64,000 nt of DNA from NCBI GenBank assembly GCA_963776465.1, contig CAVZMV010000002.1, positions 1,302,001 through 1,366,000 on the forward strand, in the 5' to 3' direction. The notes under the pieces are model-generated. The model was given only the letters and a program-made list of their open reading frames with translations. It ran no database searches and was not told the DNA's origin. Source of the stretch: DASRHK01 sp963776465. GTDB lineage: Bacteria > Pseudomonadota > Gammaproteobacteria > Nevskiales > Nevskiaceae. Shown here one piece after another: positions 10,795 through 20,156 of the stretch; position 1 is the stretch's first letter; each line of letters begins with the position of its first letter. The position numbers and the translations under genes were made by a program.

Positions 10795-11049
10795 GTGGCC
10801 CTGAAGATCACCCACGAATGCATCAACTGCGACGTCTGCGAGCCGGTGTGCCCGAACCACGCGATCAGCCAGGGCGTCGAGATATACGAGATCGATCCGG
10901 ACCTGTGCACGGAATGCGTCGGCCACTTCGAGCATGCGCAGTGCGTGACGGTCTGCCCGGTGAACTGCATCCCGCTGGATCCCTTGCACGTGGAAACGCG
11001 CGAGCAGTTGATGGCGAAGTACAACAAGCTGGTGGCCATCGTCGAATGA
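10795..11049 (+). CDS. YfhL-family 2[4Fe-4S] ferredoxin
   Basis: Small ferredoxin of 84 aa with two cluster motifs: CINCDVCEPVCP near the N-terminus and CTECVGHFEHAQCVTVCP in the second half. The longer spacing in the second motif is typical of the YfhL/Alvin-type ferredoxins common beside coaD. Redox partner unknown. It starts with GTG at 10795. The last bases overlap the ATG of ggt (ATGA at 11046-11049). Confidence 0.92.
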   Translation: MALKITHECINCDVCEPVCPNHAISQGVEIYEIDPDLCTECVGHFEHAQCVTVCPVNCIPLDPLHVETREQLMAKYNKLVAIVE

Positions 11050-12776
11050 AAATCTCGTCATGCCCGCGTAGGCGGGCATCCAGTTTTTGGCAAAAGCAGA
11101 ACTGGGTCCCCGCCTTCGCGGGGATGACACTACTGTGCAGCGCCACCCACGCCGCCGACCGACCGCCCGGCTACGCCGTCGCCAGCGCACACCCGGGCGC
11201 GACCGCCGCCGGCATCGAGATTCTCGAAGCTGGCGGCAACGCCTTCGACGCGGCTGTGGCGATCTCTGCAGCGCTGGCAGTCTCCGAGCCCACAGGCTCG
11301 GGCCTCGGCGGCGGCGGCTTCTGGCTGCTGCATCGCGCCGACGGCCTGGAAACGCTGATCGACGGGCGCGAGACGGCGCCGTCGAACGCCGAGGCCAACA
11401 TGTACCTCGACGCCAGCGGCGTCGCGGTCGAGGCGCGCTCCCGCGATGGCGCGCTCGCGGCCGGCATCCCCGGCGAGCCCGCGGCGCTGGATTACATCGC
11501 CAAAAAATTCGGCAAGCTGCCGCTGGGCCGCTCGCTGGCGCCGGCGATCACGCTCGCGCGCGACGGCTTCCGCATCGACAGCAAGCTCGCGCGCGCTATT
11601 GCCCAGCACGTCGGGCGCTTCTCGCCGGCGACGCTGGCGATCTTCAGCCCGGGTGGCGTGGCGCCGCCCGAAGGCACGTTGCTGCAGCAGCCGGACCTGG
11701 CCCGCACGCTCGAGCGCATCGCCGCGCAGGGCCGCCACGGCTTCTACCAGGGCGAGCTTGCCGCCACGCTGGTCGACGGCGTGCGCGCGGCCGGCGGCAT
11801 CTGGAACCAGGAGGATTTGCGGCACTACAAGCTCCTCGAGCGCGCGCCGTTCGTCACCTGGTTCCGCGACTACCGCGTGGTGAGCGCGCCGCCACCGTCC
11901 GCTGGCGGCGTGGGCCTGGCGCAGATGCTGCAGATGCTGGAGATGCTCGGCTGGCCGGCGAGCGAGCCTGCGGCGTCGCGTCACCTGACGATCGAGGCGA
12001 TGCGCCGCGCCTATCGCGATCGCGCCGCGCACCTGGGCGATCCGGACATGGTGACGATGCCGCTAAGCCGCATGACCTCGCGCAGCTACCTGCGCGCGCT
12101 GGCGCAGAGCATCGATCCGCGGCGCGCCACGCCGAGCGCCGAGCTCGGCGCGCCGGCGGGCGGATCCGAGGGGACCAACACCTCGCACTTCTCGGTCATC
12201 GACGCCGACGGCAACCGCGTCGCCGGCACGCTGTCGATCAACCTTCCGTTCGGCTCGGGCTTCATGGTGCCGGGCACCGGCGTGCTGCTGAACGACGAGA
12301 TGGACGACTTCTCCGCCGCGCCGCAGGCGTCCAACGCCTACGGCCTGATCGGCTCGATCCCCAACACCATCGCGCCGGGCAAGCGGCCGCTGTCGTCGAT
12401 GTCCCCGACCTTCGTCGAGGGACCGCGCGGCGTGCTGATCCTGGGGACGCCCGGCGGCAGCCGCATCATCACCATGGTGCTGCTGGGGCTGCTGGGCTTC
12501 ACCGAAGGGCTCGACGCGACGCAGATCGCGACGCTGCCGCGCTATCACCATCAGTACCTGCCCGACCAGGTGGAGATCGAGCCGTTGGCCTGGACCGAGC
12601 GCGAGCAGGACGAGGTGCGCGCGCTGGGGCACACGCTCAAGCCGCTCAAGCAGACCTACGGCAACATGCAGGTGGTGATCTGGCGCAAGAGCCCGAACCG
12701 GCTGGAGGCGGCGGCCGACCCGCGCGCCGTCGGCGAGGCCCGCGTGGTGAGCAGCGCGGCTAGGCCGCGGCCCTAG
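11046..12776 (+). CDS. ggt: Gamma-glutamyltransferase with repeat-derived N-terminus
   Basis: Gamma-glutamyltranspeptidase proenzyme, 576 aa, normally periplasmic; it cleaves the gamma-glutamyl bond of glutathione and self-cleaves into two subunits. The large-subunit start (PPGYAVASAHPGATAAGIEI), GGNAFDAAVA and GSGLGGGGFWLL match the family. The autocatalytic Thr lies in GTNTSHFSVIDADGN, and the GSGFMVPGTGVLLNDEMDDF block follows. Odd: residues about 4-27 (SSCPRRRASSFW...WVPAFAGMT) are encoded by a 72-bp palindromic repeat, so instead of a normal signal peptide there is a polar, arginine-rich start ahead of LLCSATHA. Export may be impaired, or the true start may differ. The stop region overlaps the convergent HD-domain gene by 17 bp. 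Confidence 0.92.
   Translation: MKISSCPRRRASSFWQKQNWVPAFAGMTLLCSATHAADRPPGYAVASAHPGATAAGIEILEAGGNAFDAAVAISAALAVSEPTGSGLGGGGFWLLHRADGLETLIDGRETAPSNAEANMYLDASGVAVEARSRDGALAAGIPGEPAALDYIAKKFGKLPLGRSLAPAITLARDGFRIDSKLARAIAQHVGRFSPATLAIFSPGGVAPPEGTLLQQPDLARTLERIAAQGRHGFYQGELAATLVDGVRAAGGIWNQEDLRHYKLLERAPFVTWFRDYRVVSAPPPSAGGVGLAQMLQMLEMLGWPASEPAASRHLTIEAMRRAYRDRAAHLGDPDMVTMPLSRMTSRSYLRALAQSIDPRRATPSAELGAPAGGSEGTNTSHFSVIDADGNRVAGTLSINLPFGSGFMVPGTGVLLNDEMDDFSAAPQASNAYGLIGSIPNTIAPGKRPLSSMSPTFVEGPRGVLILGTPGGSRIITMVLLGLLGFTEGLDATQIATLPRYHHQYLPDQVEIEPLAWTEREQDEVRALGHTLKPLKQTYGNMQVVIWRKSPNRLEAAADPRAVGEARVVSSAARPRP
11057..11128. repeat. Dispersed palindromic repeat (PAKAG/PAFAGMT type) inside the ggt 5' end
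   Basis: Two 28-base arms form an imperfect inverted repeat (4 mismatches): GTCATGCCCGCG...CATCCAGT at 11057-11084 and ACTGGGTCCCC...GATGAC at 11101-11128. Each arm holds its own small hairpin. Read as protein, the two strands give CPRRRAS...WVPAFAGMT and SVIPAKAGTQ...LDARLRGHDE. These are the familiar spurious peptides from a palindromic repeat that is abundant in many proteobacterial genomes. Only one copy lies in this window. Confidence 0.85.
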
Positions 12777-13789
12777 TCGACCGTTTCGGCGGCGCCTTCA
12801 AAGCAGGATCCTTCAGCGCCGTCCGCATCTCGGCGGCGCCGACCACTTCCGGCTTGCGCCGCAGCTCGTGCAGGCGGGCGGTGCGCTGCAGCGTCTGCAG
12901 GTGCTCCAGGTGCTGGTGGATCGCCTCCATGTACGGATCGTCGCCGCCGAAGTGCACGCCCATGTAGCGGTGCACGCTCTCGAAGTAGCCGTCGAGCCGC
13001 TCGCGGCGCAGCTTCTCGTGGAAGGCGTGGGTCTTGTCGAGCAGGTCGTCGACGCTGATGTAGATCGGCTTGGGCCCGCCGGGGAAGCCGGGACCCGCCA
13101 GCCCGCAGATCGAGAACTCGCGGAACAGGAAGTCGCGGCATTTCTCCAGGTAGCAGCGATCGGCGAACTGCGACACCGGGTCGGCCGTGCCGAGCAGGAA
13201 GCCGAGCAGCCGGTCGCGCCGCTCCACCACCATGATGCGGTCGAGCTCCAGCTCGTAGCCGGTGAAGTGCACCAGCTGGCTGGCGAGCCCGGCCTCCGCC
13301 GCATAGCCGATCGTCGGCAGGTACCTCACGCAGGAACTCGCCGCTGCGGCGCACGTGGTTCAGCGTGAACTCGGAGCCGTTGCTCGCGCTGTCGCTGCTG
13401 CGGCGGATGTACCCGGCGTCGTGGAACAGGGCGATGACGACGCCGAGCACGGTGCTGCGCGCAGTCAGCTGCTCGTCGATCGGCACGCTGCGCTGGAAGC
13501 CGTCGAGCAGCCGCGCCATCGCCAGCGCGCAGTCGAGGCTGTGCTGCGCATCGTGGTACCAGGTGTCGCAGCCTACGTAGCCGGGCAGGTCGCCGGCGTA
13601 GAGGCGCGTGAACGTCAGGAAGGCGTCGACCAGCGGCGCGCGGTCCAGGTCCTTGAAGCGGGACTCGAGGATCTCGATGGTGGCGTCGCGCACGGCGAGC
13701 GGGCTGCCGACGCAGATGCGGCCGGTGACGTCGTAATGATTGAGCGGACGCGGGTCCTGCGCAGAATCGGGGGCACTCATGAGACTCAT
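12760..13789 (-). pseudogene. HD-domain metal-dependent phosphohydrolase-like protein, frameshifted
   Basis: The N-terminal half runs from ATG at 13789 (MSLMSAPDSAQD) and contains an HD-type metal site: WYHDAQHSLDCA and ALFHDAGYIRR. After SGEFLRE the frame is lost; the continuation YLPTIGYAAEAGLASQLVHF lies in the neighbouring frame and runs to TAG at 12760-12762. Removing one of the paired C bases at 13324-13325 (+ strand) joins the halves as GEFLREYLPTIGY, 342 aa in all. The substrate is unknown; HD proteins usually hydrolyse phosphoesters of nucleotides or signalling molecules. The start overlaps the xthA stop (ATGA). Error or true decay cannot be told apart here. Confidence 0.8.
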
Positions 13790-14556
13790 GATGCGCCAAG
13801 TTCCGCGATCACGGGCGCGTGATCCGACGGACGCTCCAGCCGCCGCGGCGCGGTGTCCACGTGCCACGAGGCGCAGCGGGCGGCGAGGGGATCGGACAGC
13901 AGCACGTGGTCGATGCGCAGGCCCAGGTTCCGGCGGAAGGCGCCCATGCGGTAGTCCCACCAGGTGAAGCGCCCGGACGGCGCCACGAGGCGCTCGAAGC
14001 TGTCGTGCAGCCCCAGATCGAGCAGGCCGCGGAACGCCGCGCGCTCGGGCTCGCTGCACAGGATCCGGCCGTCCCAGCCAACCGGGTCGTGCGTGTCCTC
14101 GGGCGTCGGCGCGATGTTGAAGTCGCCGACCACGGCGACGGGTGCGCCGGAGCCGAGCTCGTCGCGCAGGTATTCACGCAGCGCGCCCAGCCAGCGCAGC
14201 TTGTACTGGTACTTCTCGGACGCCACGCTCTGCCCGTTGACCACGTAGACGCTGATCATGCGCACGCCCTGGATGGTGCCGGCAATCACGCGTCGCTGAT
14301 TGTCGTCGAAGCCGGCCATGTCGCGTGTCACGTTTTCGATCGGATGGCGTGAGAGGATTCCGACGCCGTTGTAGGTCTTCTGCCCGTTGCAGACCGCGTG
14401 ATATCCCGCGGCCTCGAGCTCGGCGTACGGGAACTGCTCGTCCTGCAACTTGAGCTCCTGCAGGCCGACGACGTCGGGCTGCGCGAGCTTGAGCCAGTCG
14501 AGCAGGTGCGGCAGTCGCACGCGCAGCGAGTTGACGTTCCAAGTCGCGATTTTCAT
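13786..14556 (-). CDS. xthA: Exodeoxyribonuclease III
   Basis: Exonuclease III/AP endonuclease of the EEP superfamily, 256 aa, acting in base-excision repair. Motifs: MKIATWNVNSLR, catalytic Glu in GLQELKLQDEQFP, YNGVGILSRHP, the GDFNIAPTPEDTHDP metal/catalytic block, IDHVLLS and the terminal SDHAPVIAEL. The ATG at 14556 gives the canonical N-terminus. The downstream HD-domain gene starts inside its stop codon. Confidence 0.95.
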   Translation of the reverse strand: MKIATWNVNSLRVRLPHLLDWLKLAQPDVVGLQELKLQDEQFPYAELEAAGYHAVCNGQKTYNGVGILSRHPIENVTRDMAGFDDNQRRVIAGTIQGVRMISVYVVNGQSVASEKYQYKLRWLGALREYLRDELGSGAPVAVVGDFNIAPTPEDTHDPVGWDGRILCSEPERAAFRGLLDLGLHDSFERLVAPSGRFTWWDYRMGAFRRNLGLRIDHVLLSDPLAARCASWHVDTAPRRLERPSDHAPVIAELGAS

Positions 14557-14650
14557 GCGTTGCGATTTTCGCAGGTCGCCGGCTGCTTTGGCTCGGCGGG
14601 GCCGCTCCGCGCGTCCATGCGCTCTCGCGGCACTAGCACATCCATGTGCG

Positions 14651-14716
14651 GCGGGACGACTTAAAAGCTCCGTCAGCCTCGGGTGCGGCCATCCCTGGCC
14701 GCACACGCCCCCGGCA
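14651..14716 (+). repeat. Hairpin repeat element, copy 1 (ATCCCT loop)
   Basis: Shares GACGACTTAAAAGCTCC, AGCCTCG and ACACGCCCCCGGC with the copy at 35056-35123. The core is a perfect 8-bp stem GTGCGGCC (14683-14690) / GGCCGCAC (14697-14704) closed by the loop ATCCCT. In the second copy both stem arms change together while the loop is identical, which marks the folded form as the conserved feature. Confidence 0.85.
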
Positions 14717-14783
14717 GACCCGATCAGAAGCGCGCGGGGGACGTCGACTCGCTTCGGATGGTCCGGTTCGACGGGAGCGTCGG

Positions 14784-14799
14784 GCGCCATGGATGGCGC
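14784..14799. repeat. Perfect 7-bp palindrome, probable part of another dispersed repeat
   Basis: GCGCCAT and ATGGCGC flank a GG centre. The surrounding sequence on the minus strand (ACGTCCCTGTAGGCTCG before the palindrome) looks like an intergenic repeat, but no second copy was seen in this window. Confidence 0.45.
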
Positions 14800-14865
14800 A
14801 CGTCGAGCCTACAGGGACGTACCTTGCGGCGTCTCCCGGCGGACCCGGCCAGCCGAAGCGACGCA

Positions 14866-16893
14866 CTACGCCGCTTCGCTCGCCAATCCCGAGTGCCGCA
14901 GCAGCGGCTCGACGCTGGGCTTGCGGCCGCGGAAGGCGACGAACAATTCCATGGCTTCGCGCGATCCGCCCTGCGCGAGCACGGTGTCGCGGAAGCGATG
15001 ACCGATCTCCGGCGCGAAGTTGGCTTCCTCGAACGCGGCGAACGCGTCCGACGAGAGAACCTCCGCCCACTTGTAGCTGTAGTAGCCCGCCGCGTATCCG
15101 CCCGCGAAGATGTGCGAGAAGCTGTTGGGCATGCGGTTCCATTCCGGCGGGTTGAACACCGCCACGTCGCGTCGCACGGCGTTGAGCGTTTCGTACACGC
15201 GCGCGCCGCGCGCGGGATCGAAGTCCCGGTGCAGCAACAGGTCGAACAGCGAGAACTCCAGCTGCCGCACCGTGGCGAGGCCGGTCTGGAACTGCCGGTC
15301 CGCGCGCAGCTTGGCGATCATGTCGTCCGGCATCGCCTCGCCGGTCTGCCAGTGGCGCGCGAAGAGCTTCAGCGTCGCCGGCTCGTAGCACCAGTTCTCC
15401 ATGAACTGGCTCGGCAATTCGACCGCGTCCCAGGCGACGCCGCGGATGCCGGCGACGCTGGCTTCGTCCACCCGCGTCAGCAGGTGATGCAGGCCGTGCC
15501 CGAATTCGTGGAACAGCGTCAGCACCTCATCGTGATTCAGCAGCGCCGGCTGTCCGCCCAGCGGCGGCGTGAAGTTGCACACCAGGTACGCGGCGGGGAT
15601 CTGCACGCCGCCCACGGGCAGGCGACGTCGCACCAGGCACTCGTCCATCCAGGCGCCGCCGCGCTTGGTCGCTGGCCGCGCGTAGGGATCGAGATAGAAC
15701 ACGCCGAAGGTCTCGCCGTCGCGGTACTTCAGCGCGTAGGTAGTGACGTCGGCGTGCCAGGTCGGGATGCCGGCGACCGGCTCGATGCGCACGTCGTAGA
15801 GACGCTCGACCAGGTCGAACATGCCGCGCACGACCTGCGGGAAGGGGAAGTACGGGCGCAGGGCTTCGTCGGACAAGCCCAGCTTCTGCTGACGCAGGCG
15901 CTCGGAATAGAACGCCGTGTCCCATGCCTGCAGATCGGCGATGCCGTCGGCGCGTGCCAGTTCCCGCAGCTCCTCGAGCTCGGCCTGCGCGCGCGGCTTG
16001 GCGCGCGCAGCGAGGTCGCGCAGGAAACGCTCCACCTCGTCCGGGGATTCCGCCATCTTGGTCGCCAGCGACAGCTCGGCGAAATTCTTGAAGCCCAGCA
16101 GCTGCGCCTGCTCATGGCGAAGCGCGAGGATCTCCGCCATCAGCGGCGTGTTGTCGTACTTCGCGTCGTGCGGTCCGCGCTCGGCGGCGCGCGTCGCGAA
16201 CGCTTCGTAGAGGGTGCGGCGCAGCTCGCGGTTCTCGGCCTTGGAGATCACGGCGTCGTAGCTCGGGAAGTCCAGCGTCAGCAGCCAGCCCTCCAGGCCC
16301 TTGGCCTGCGCCTTCTCGCGCGACGCTGCCTTGCCCGCCTCGGTCATGCCGGCAAGCTCGGCCTCATCGGTCACGTGCCGGCTCCAGGCCTGTACGCAAT
16401 CCATCAGGTGCTCCTCGAACTTGGCGTGCAGCTCGGAGAGCTTGAGCGAGATCGCCTTGAAGCGCGCCTTGTCCTCTTGCGGCAGCGCCACGCCGGCCAG
16501 GCGGAAGTCGCGCAGCGCATCGGTGATCACCTTCTTGCGCGAGGGCGAATACGAATCGAAGCCGGGCGCGTCGGCGAGGCTCTTGTAGGCAGCGTAGAGC
16601 GCGTCGTTCTGCGAGAGCTCGACGCCGTACTCGGTGATCTTCGGCAACCCGGCGTTGTAGGCCGCGCGCCACTGCGGCGTGCTCCACACGCCGAACAGGT
16701 GCGAGGTCGGGCCCCAGACCCGTGACACGCGATCGCCCATGTCCTCGAGGCGCTCGACCAGGGTCTCCCAGCTGAACGCCCCGCGGCGCAGCAGGTCGCC
16801 GAGCTCCGCGCGGTTGCGCGCCAGCGCCTCGTCCAGGCCGGCCTGGGCCTCGTCGGGGTTGAAACGGTCGAAGGCGGGCAGCTGCGGAAGCAT
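14866..16893 (-). CDS. prlC: Oligopeptidase A (M3 family metallopeptidase)
   Basis: Zinc oligopeptidase of family M3, 675 aa, the usual size of OpdA/PrlC; it degrades signal peptides and short peptides in the cytoplasm. The zinc site is HEFGHGLHHLL (about residues 461-471), with the downstream helix around DAVELPSQFMENW. The N-terminus (MLPQLPAFDRFNPDEAQAGL) and C-terminus (FRGRKPSVEPLLRHSGL) match full-length family members. It is divergent from gor, with about 120 bp between them. Confidence 0.95.
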   Translation of the reverse strand: MLPQLPAFDRFNPDEAQAGLDEALARNRAELGDLLRRGAFSWETLVERLEDMGDRVSRVWGPTSHLFGVWSTPQWRAAYNAGLPKITEYGVELSQNDALYAAYKSLADAPGFDSYSPSRKKVITDALRDFRLAGVALPQEDKARFKAISLKLSELHAKFEEHLMDCVQAWSRHVTDEAELAGMTEAGKAASREKAQAKGLEGWLLTLDFPSYDAVISKAENRELRRTLYEAFATRAAERGPHDAKYDNTPLMAEILALRHEQAQLLGFKNFAELSLATKMAESPDEVERFLRDLAARAKPRAQAELEELRELARADGIADLQAWDTAFYSERLRQQKLGLSDEALRPYFPFPQVVRGMFDLVERLYDVRIEPVAGIPTWHADVTTYALKYRDGETFGVFYLDPYARPATKRGGAWMDECLVRRRLPVGGVQIPAAYLVCNFTPPLGGQPALLNHDEVLTLFHEFGHGLHHLLTRVDEASVAGIRGVAWDAVELPSQFMENWCYEPATLKLFARHWQTGEAMPDDMIAKLRADRQFQTGLATVRQLEFSLFDLLLHRDFDPARGARVYETLNAVRRDVAVFNPPEWNRMPNSFSHIFAGGYAAGYYSYKWAEVLSSDAFAAFEEANFAPEIGHRFRDTVLAQGGSREAMELFVAFRGRKPSVEPLLRHSGLASEAA

Positions 16894-17014
16894 GGGGGTC
16901 TGGGCTTTCTGGGGCGCGGATTAGACCACGGCGTCCCTGAAAAATGGGCTGCCGACGGCGGCTTTCAAGGCGGGCTTCCGGCAAGTGATTGAGGCTATGC
17001 GAAACTTCCCGCCC

Positions 17015-18352
17015 ATGACCTACGACCTGCTGGTGATCGGCGGCGGCAGCGGCGGTATCGCCGGGGCCCGGCGGGCGGCCCGGCACGGGGCCCGCGTGGC
17101 CGTGGTCGAGGAGGGCCGCCTGGGCGGCACCTGCGTCAACCTGGGCTGTGTGCCCAAGAAGATCATGTGGCACGCCTCGCAGATCGCCGAAGGCCTGCAC
17201 GAGGCTGCCGGCTATGGCTTCGACATCCCCGAGTTCTCCCACGACTGGGCGCGGCTGCGCGCCAATCGCGAGACCTATATCGAGTGGCTCAACGGCGTCT
17301 ACCGCCGCAACCTGCTCGCCAGCGGCGCCGAGCTGATCGAAGGGCGGGCCGTGTTCACCGGCCGGGCCGAGATCGCCGTCGGCGAGCGGCGACTCTCCGC
17401 GCGCCACATCCTGATTGCCACCGGCAGCCGTCCGTTGCGCCCCGAGATTCCGGGTTCCGACATCGGCATCGACTCCGACGGGTTCTTCGCGCTCGCGCAT
17501 CGCCCGTCGTCGGTGATCGTCGCGGGCGGCGGCTACATCGCGGTGGAGCTTGCCGGCATGCTGGCGGCGCTCGGCGCGCGCGTGACCCTGATCGCGCGGG
17601 GACCACGGCTGCTGCGCGGCTTCGACACGATCCTGTCGGATACGCTGACCGCCGAGATGCGCGCCCAGGGCATCGAGGTCCTGTGCGATACGCCGATCCG
17701 CGCACTCGCGCGCGACGATGCCGGCATCTGCGCGACGCTCGGCGGCGGCGATACGCGCACGGCAGAGCAGTTCCTCTGGGCCGCCGGGCGCTCGCCGAAT
17801 TCCGAAAACCTGGGCCTTGCGCTCGCGGGCATCGCGGCGGAAACCACCGGCGCCATCCGCACCGACGCCTTCCAGGCCACCAGCGCCGCGAACGTCTTCG
17901 CGGTCGGCGATGTCACAGGGCGCATGATGCTCACGCCCGTCGCCATCGCTGCCGCGCGCCGCCTGGCCGACCGGCTGTTCGCCGGACAGTCGGAGCGCAA
18001 GCTCGATTACGAGATGATTCCGACGGTGGTGTTCAGCCATCCCGTCATCGGCACCGTGGGCTTGACCGAGGCGCAGGCGCGCGAGCGCTTCGGCGACGCG
18101 GTGAAAATCCACGAAGCGCGCTTCAAGTCCTTGTACTATGGAATCCTGCAGCGCAAGGTGCAGAGCGCGATGAAGCTGGTCTGCGTCGGCGACGACGAGC
18201 GCATCGTCGGCCTGCATACGATCGGGCCGGGCTCCGACGAGATGCTGCAGGGATTCGCCGTGGCGCTGCGCATGGGCGCGACGCGCAAGGACTTCGACGA
18301 CACCGTCGCGATCCATCCGACCGCCGCCGAAGAAATGGTCACCATGAACTGA
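17015..18352 (+). CDS. gor: Glutathione-disulfide reductase
   Basis: FAD-dependent pyridine nucleotide-disulfide oxidoreductase, 445 aa from ATG 17015 (MTYDLLVIGGGSGG). The redox-active disulfide is GGTCVNLGCVPKK. The second nucleotide site is VIVAGGGYIAVELAGMLAALG. The C-terminal HPTAAEEMVTM carries the catalytic His-Glu pair. It reduces GSSG to GSH with NADPH. The frame is open to 16985, but MTYDLL gives the normal FAD-domain start. With ggt and the Nit1-type amidase nearby, glutathione metabolism is well represented in the window. Confidence 0.95.
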   Translation: MTYDLLVIGGGSGGIAGARRAARHGARVAVVEEGRLGGTCVNLGCVPKKIMWHASQIAEGLHEAAGYGFDIPEFSHDWARLRANRETYIEWLNGVYRRNLLASGAELIEGRAVFTGRAEIAVGERRLSARHILIATGSRPLRPEIPGSDIGIDSDGFFALAHRPSSVIVAGGGYIAVELAGMLAALGARVTLIARGPRLLRGFDTILSDTLTAEMRAQGIEVLCDTPIRALARDDAGICATLGGGDTRTAEQFLWAAGRSPNSENLGLALAGIAAETTGAIRTDAFQATSAANVFAVGDVTGRMMLTPVAIAAARRLADRLFAGQSERKLDYEMIPTVVFSHPVIGTVGLTEAQARERFGDAVKIHEARFKSLYYGILQRKVQSAMKLVCVGDDERIVGLHTIGPGSDEMLQGFAVALRMGATRKDFDDTVAIHPTAAEEMVTMN

Positions 18353-18355
18353 AGA

Positions 18356-19231
18356 ATGAGGACGATGAACGCTCTCAGAAGTCTCCTGCCGTTCCTGCTG
18401 CTGCTCCTTTCCGCGTGCAGCAACGAGGACGTGCTCAACACCATCACCCGCGAGGGCGGCACCGCGATCGGCACGAACATCGTGTTCGACACCGAGCACC
18501 AGCTCAAGCTCGACGTCTTCACCCCGCAGACCGCGCGCAACGCGCCGACGATCGTCTTCTTCGGCGGCCGGCGCTGGAACCTCGGCAGCAAGGACGAGTA
18601 CCGCTTCGTGGGCCAGACGCTGGCCTCGCAAGGCTTCGTCGTGGTGATCCCCGACTACCGCAAGTACCCGAAAGTGCGCTTCCCGGCCTTCGTCGAGGAC
18701 GCAGCGCGCGCGGTGAAGTGGGTGCACGAGAACGTCGCGCGCTACGGCGGCTCGCCCGACAAGATGTTCGTGATGGGCCATTCCGCGGGCGCGCACATGG
18801 CGGCGCTGCTGGCGCTGAACGCGGAGTTCCTGAAACCCGTCGGCCTGACGCCGCAGAACCTGCGCGGCATGATCGGCCTCGCCGGTCCCTACGACTTCAT
18901 GCCGATCACCGACCCGCAGCTGCGCGACGTGTTCGCGCCGCCGGAGCAGTACGAGCTGTCGCAGCCGATCTACTACGTCGACGGCCGCAACCCGCCGATG
19001 CTGCTGGTGCACGGCGAGGACGACCAGGACGTGTGGGTGAAGAACACGCGCAACCTCGCCAAGGCCATCGCCGACGCCGGCGGCCCGGTCGACACGCTGA
19101 TCTACGACAAGCTGTCGCACTCCTGCGCGGTGGCGGCGCTGTCGGCGCCGATGTTCTCCTGCGGCACGCCGGACCCGGACCTGACGCTGGAGATCGCCAA
19201 ATTCGTGCGGAGCCGCTCGCGATCGCCGTGA
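18356..19231 (+). CDS. Alpha/beta hydrolase lipoprotein (BD-FAE/esterase-like)
   Basis: Predicted lipoprotein esterase of 291 aa. The signal peptide FLLLLLSAC ends in a lipobox Cys at about residue 21. The catalytic domain is alpha/beta-hydrolase: oxyanion region IVFFGGRRWNLGSK, strand-turn VVIPDYRKYP, nucleophile elbow MGHSAGAHMA, and an Asp near VHGEDDQDVW with the His in LSHSCA. The sequence resembles carboxylesterase/BD-FAE-type enzymes; the substrate is unknown. The ATG follows the gor stop by 3 bp; a second in-frame ATG at 18365 is an alternative start. Its stop overlaps the next GTG start (GTGA). Confidence 0.85.
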   Translation: MRTMNALRSLLPFLLLLLSACSNEDVLNTITREGGTAIGTNIVFDTEHQLKLDVFTPQTARNAPTIVFFGGRRWNLGSKDEYRFVGQTLASQGFVVVIPDYRKYPKVRFPAFVEDAARAVKWVHENVARYGGSPDKMFVMGHSAGAHMAALLALNAEFLKPVGLTPQNLRGMIGLAGPYDFMPITDPQLRDVFAPPEQYELSQPIYYVDGRNPPMLLVHGEDDQDVWVKNTRNLAKAIADAGGPVDTLIYDKLSHSCAVAALSAPMFSCGTPDPDLTLEIAKFVRSRSRSP

Positions 19232-20156
19232 GCAAGAAGGCGCGCAGCGATGCGGTGCGCATCGTCGAGGTCGGTCCGCGCGACGGCCTGCAGAACGAGG
19301 CCCGCACCGTGCCGGTCGCGGTGCGCATCGCGCTGATCGAGCGCCTGGCGGAGTGCGGCCTGAAGACCATCGAGGCCGGCAGCTTCGTCAGCCCCAAGCG
19401 CGTCCCGCAGATGCGCAAGACCGACAGCGTGCTTTCCGGCCTGCAGAAAAAAGCCGGCGTGTCGTATCCCGTGCTGGTGCCCAACCTCCAGGGCCTGGCG
19501 GAGGCGCTGGCGGGCGGCGCCGAGGAGATCGCGGTGTTCACCGCGGCGTCGGACGCCTTCAACCGCAAGAACATCAACGCCACGGTCGATGAATCGCTGC
19601 AGCGCCTCGACGCCGTGGTCGAGGAGGCGATGGCCAATGCCGTGCGCGTGCGCGCCTACGTGTCGACGGTGCTGGGCTGTCCGTACCAGGGCGCGGTGCC
19701 GCTCGCGGAAGTGGTGCGCGTCGCGCGCGCGCTGGTCGACATGGGCTGCTACGAGATCTCGCTCGGCGACACCATCGGCATCGGCACGCCGCGCCAGGCG
19801 CGCGCGATGTGGGATGCGTGCGCGGCCGAGATCGACCCGCATCGGCTGGCGGTGCACTTCCACGACACCTACGGCCAGGCGCTGGTCAACACTTTCGCCT
19901 GCCTGGAAGCCGGCTGCCGCACCGTGGACGCGAGCATCGCCGGCCTCGGCGGCTGTCCCTACGCCGATGGCGCGACCGGCAACCTGGCCACCGAGGACCT
20001 CGTGTACATGCTGCACGGCCAGGGGTTCTCCACTGGCGTGGACCTGGACGCGCTCACCGAAACGGCGCGCTGGATCAACGCGCAGCTCGAGCGAGTGCCG
20101 ACGAGCCGGCTCGCCCGCGTCGGGCCCAAATCCGCCGGTGCCGCGGCCAGCGGGTG

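Larger units (their letters stand above)
14557..14865. other. 309-bp spacer between prlC and xthA, rich in palindromes
   Basis: No credible gene lies here. It holds one copy of a hairpin element also found at 35 kb (14651-14716) and a second, unrelated palindrome, GCGCCAT-gg-ATGGCGC (14784-14799), set in a stretch that resembles dispersed repeats of xanthomonad-type genomes. It is the 5' spacer of xthA and the 3' spacer of prlC, so some of these hairpins may terminate prlC transcripts. Confidence 0.6.
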
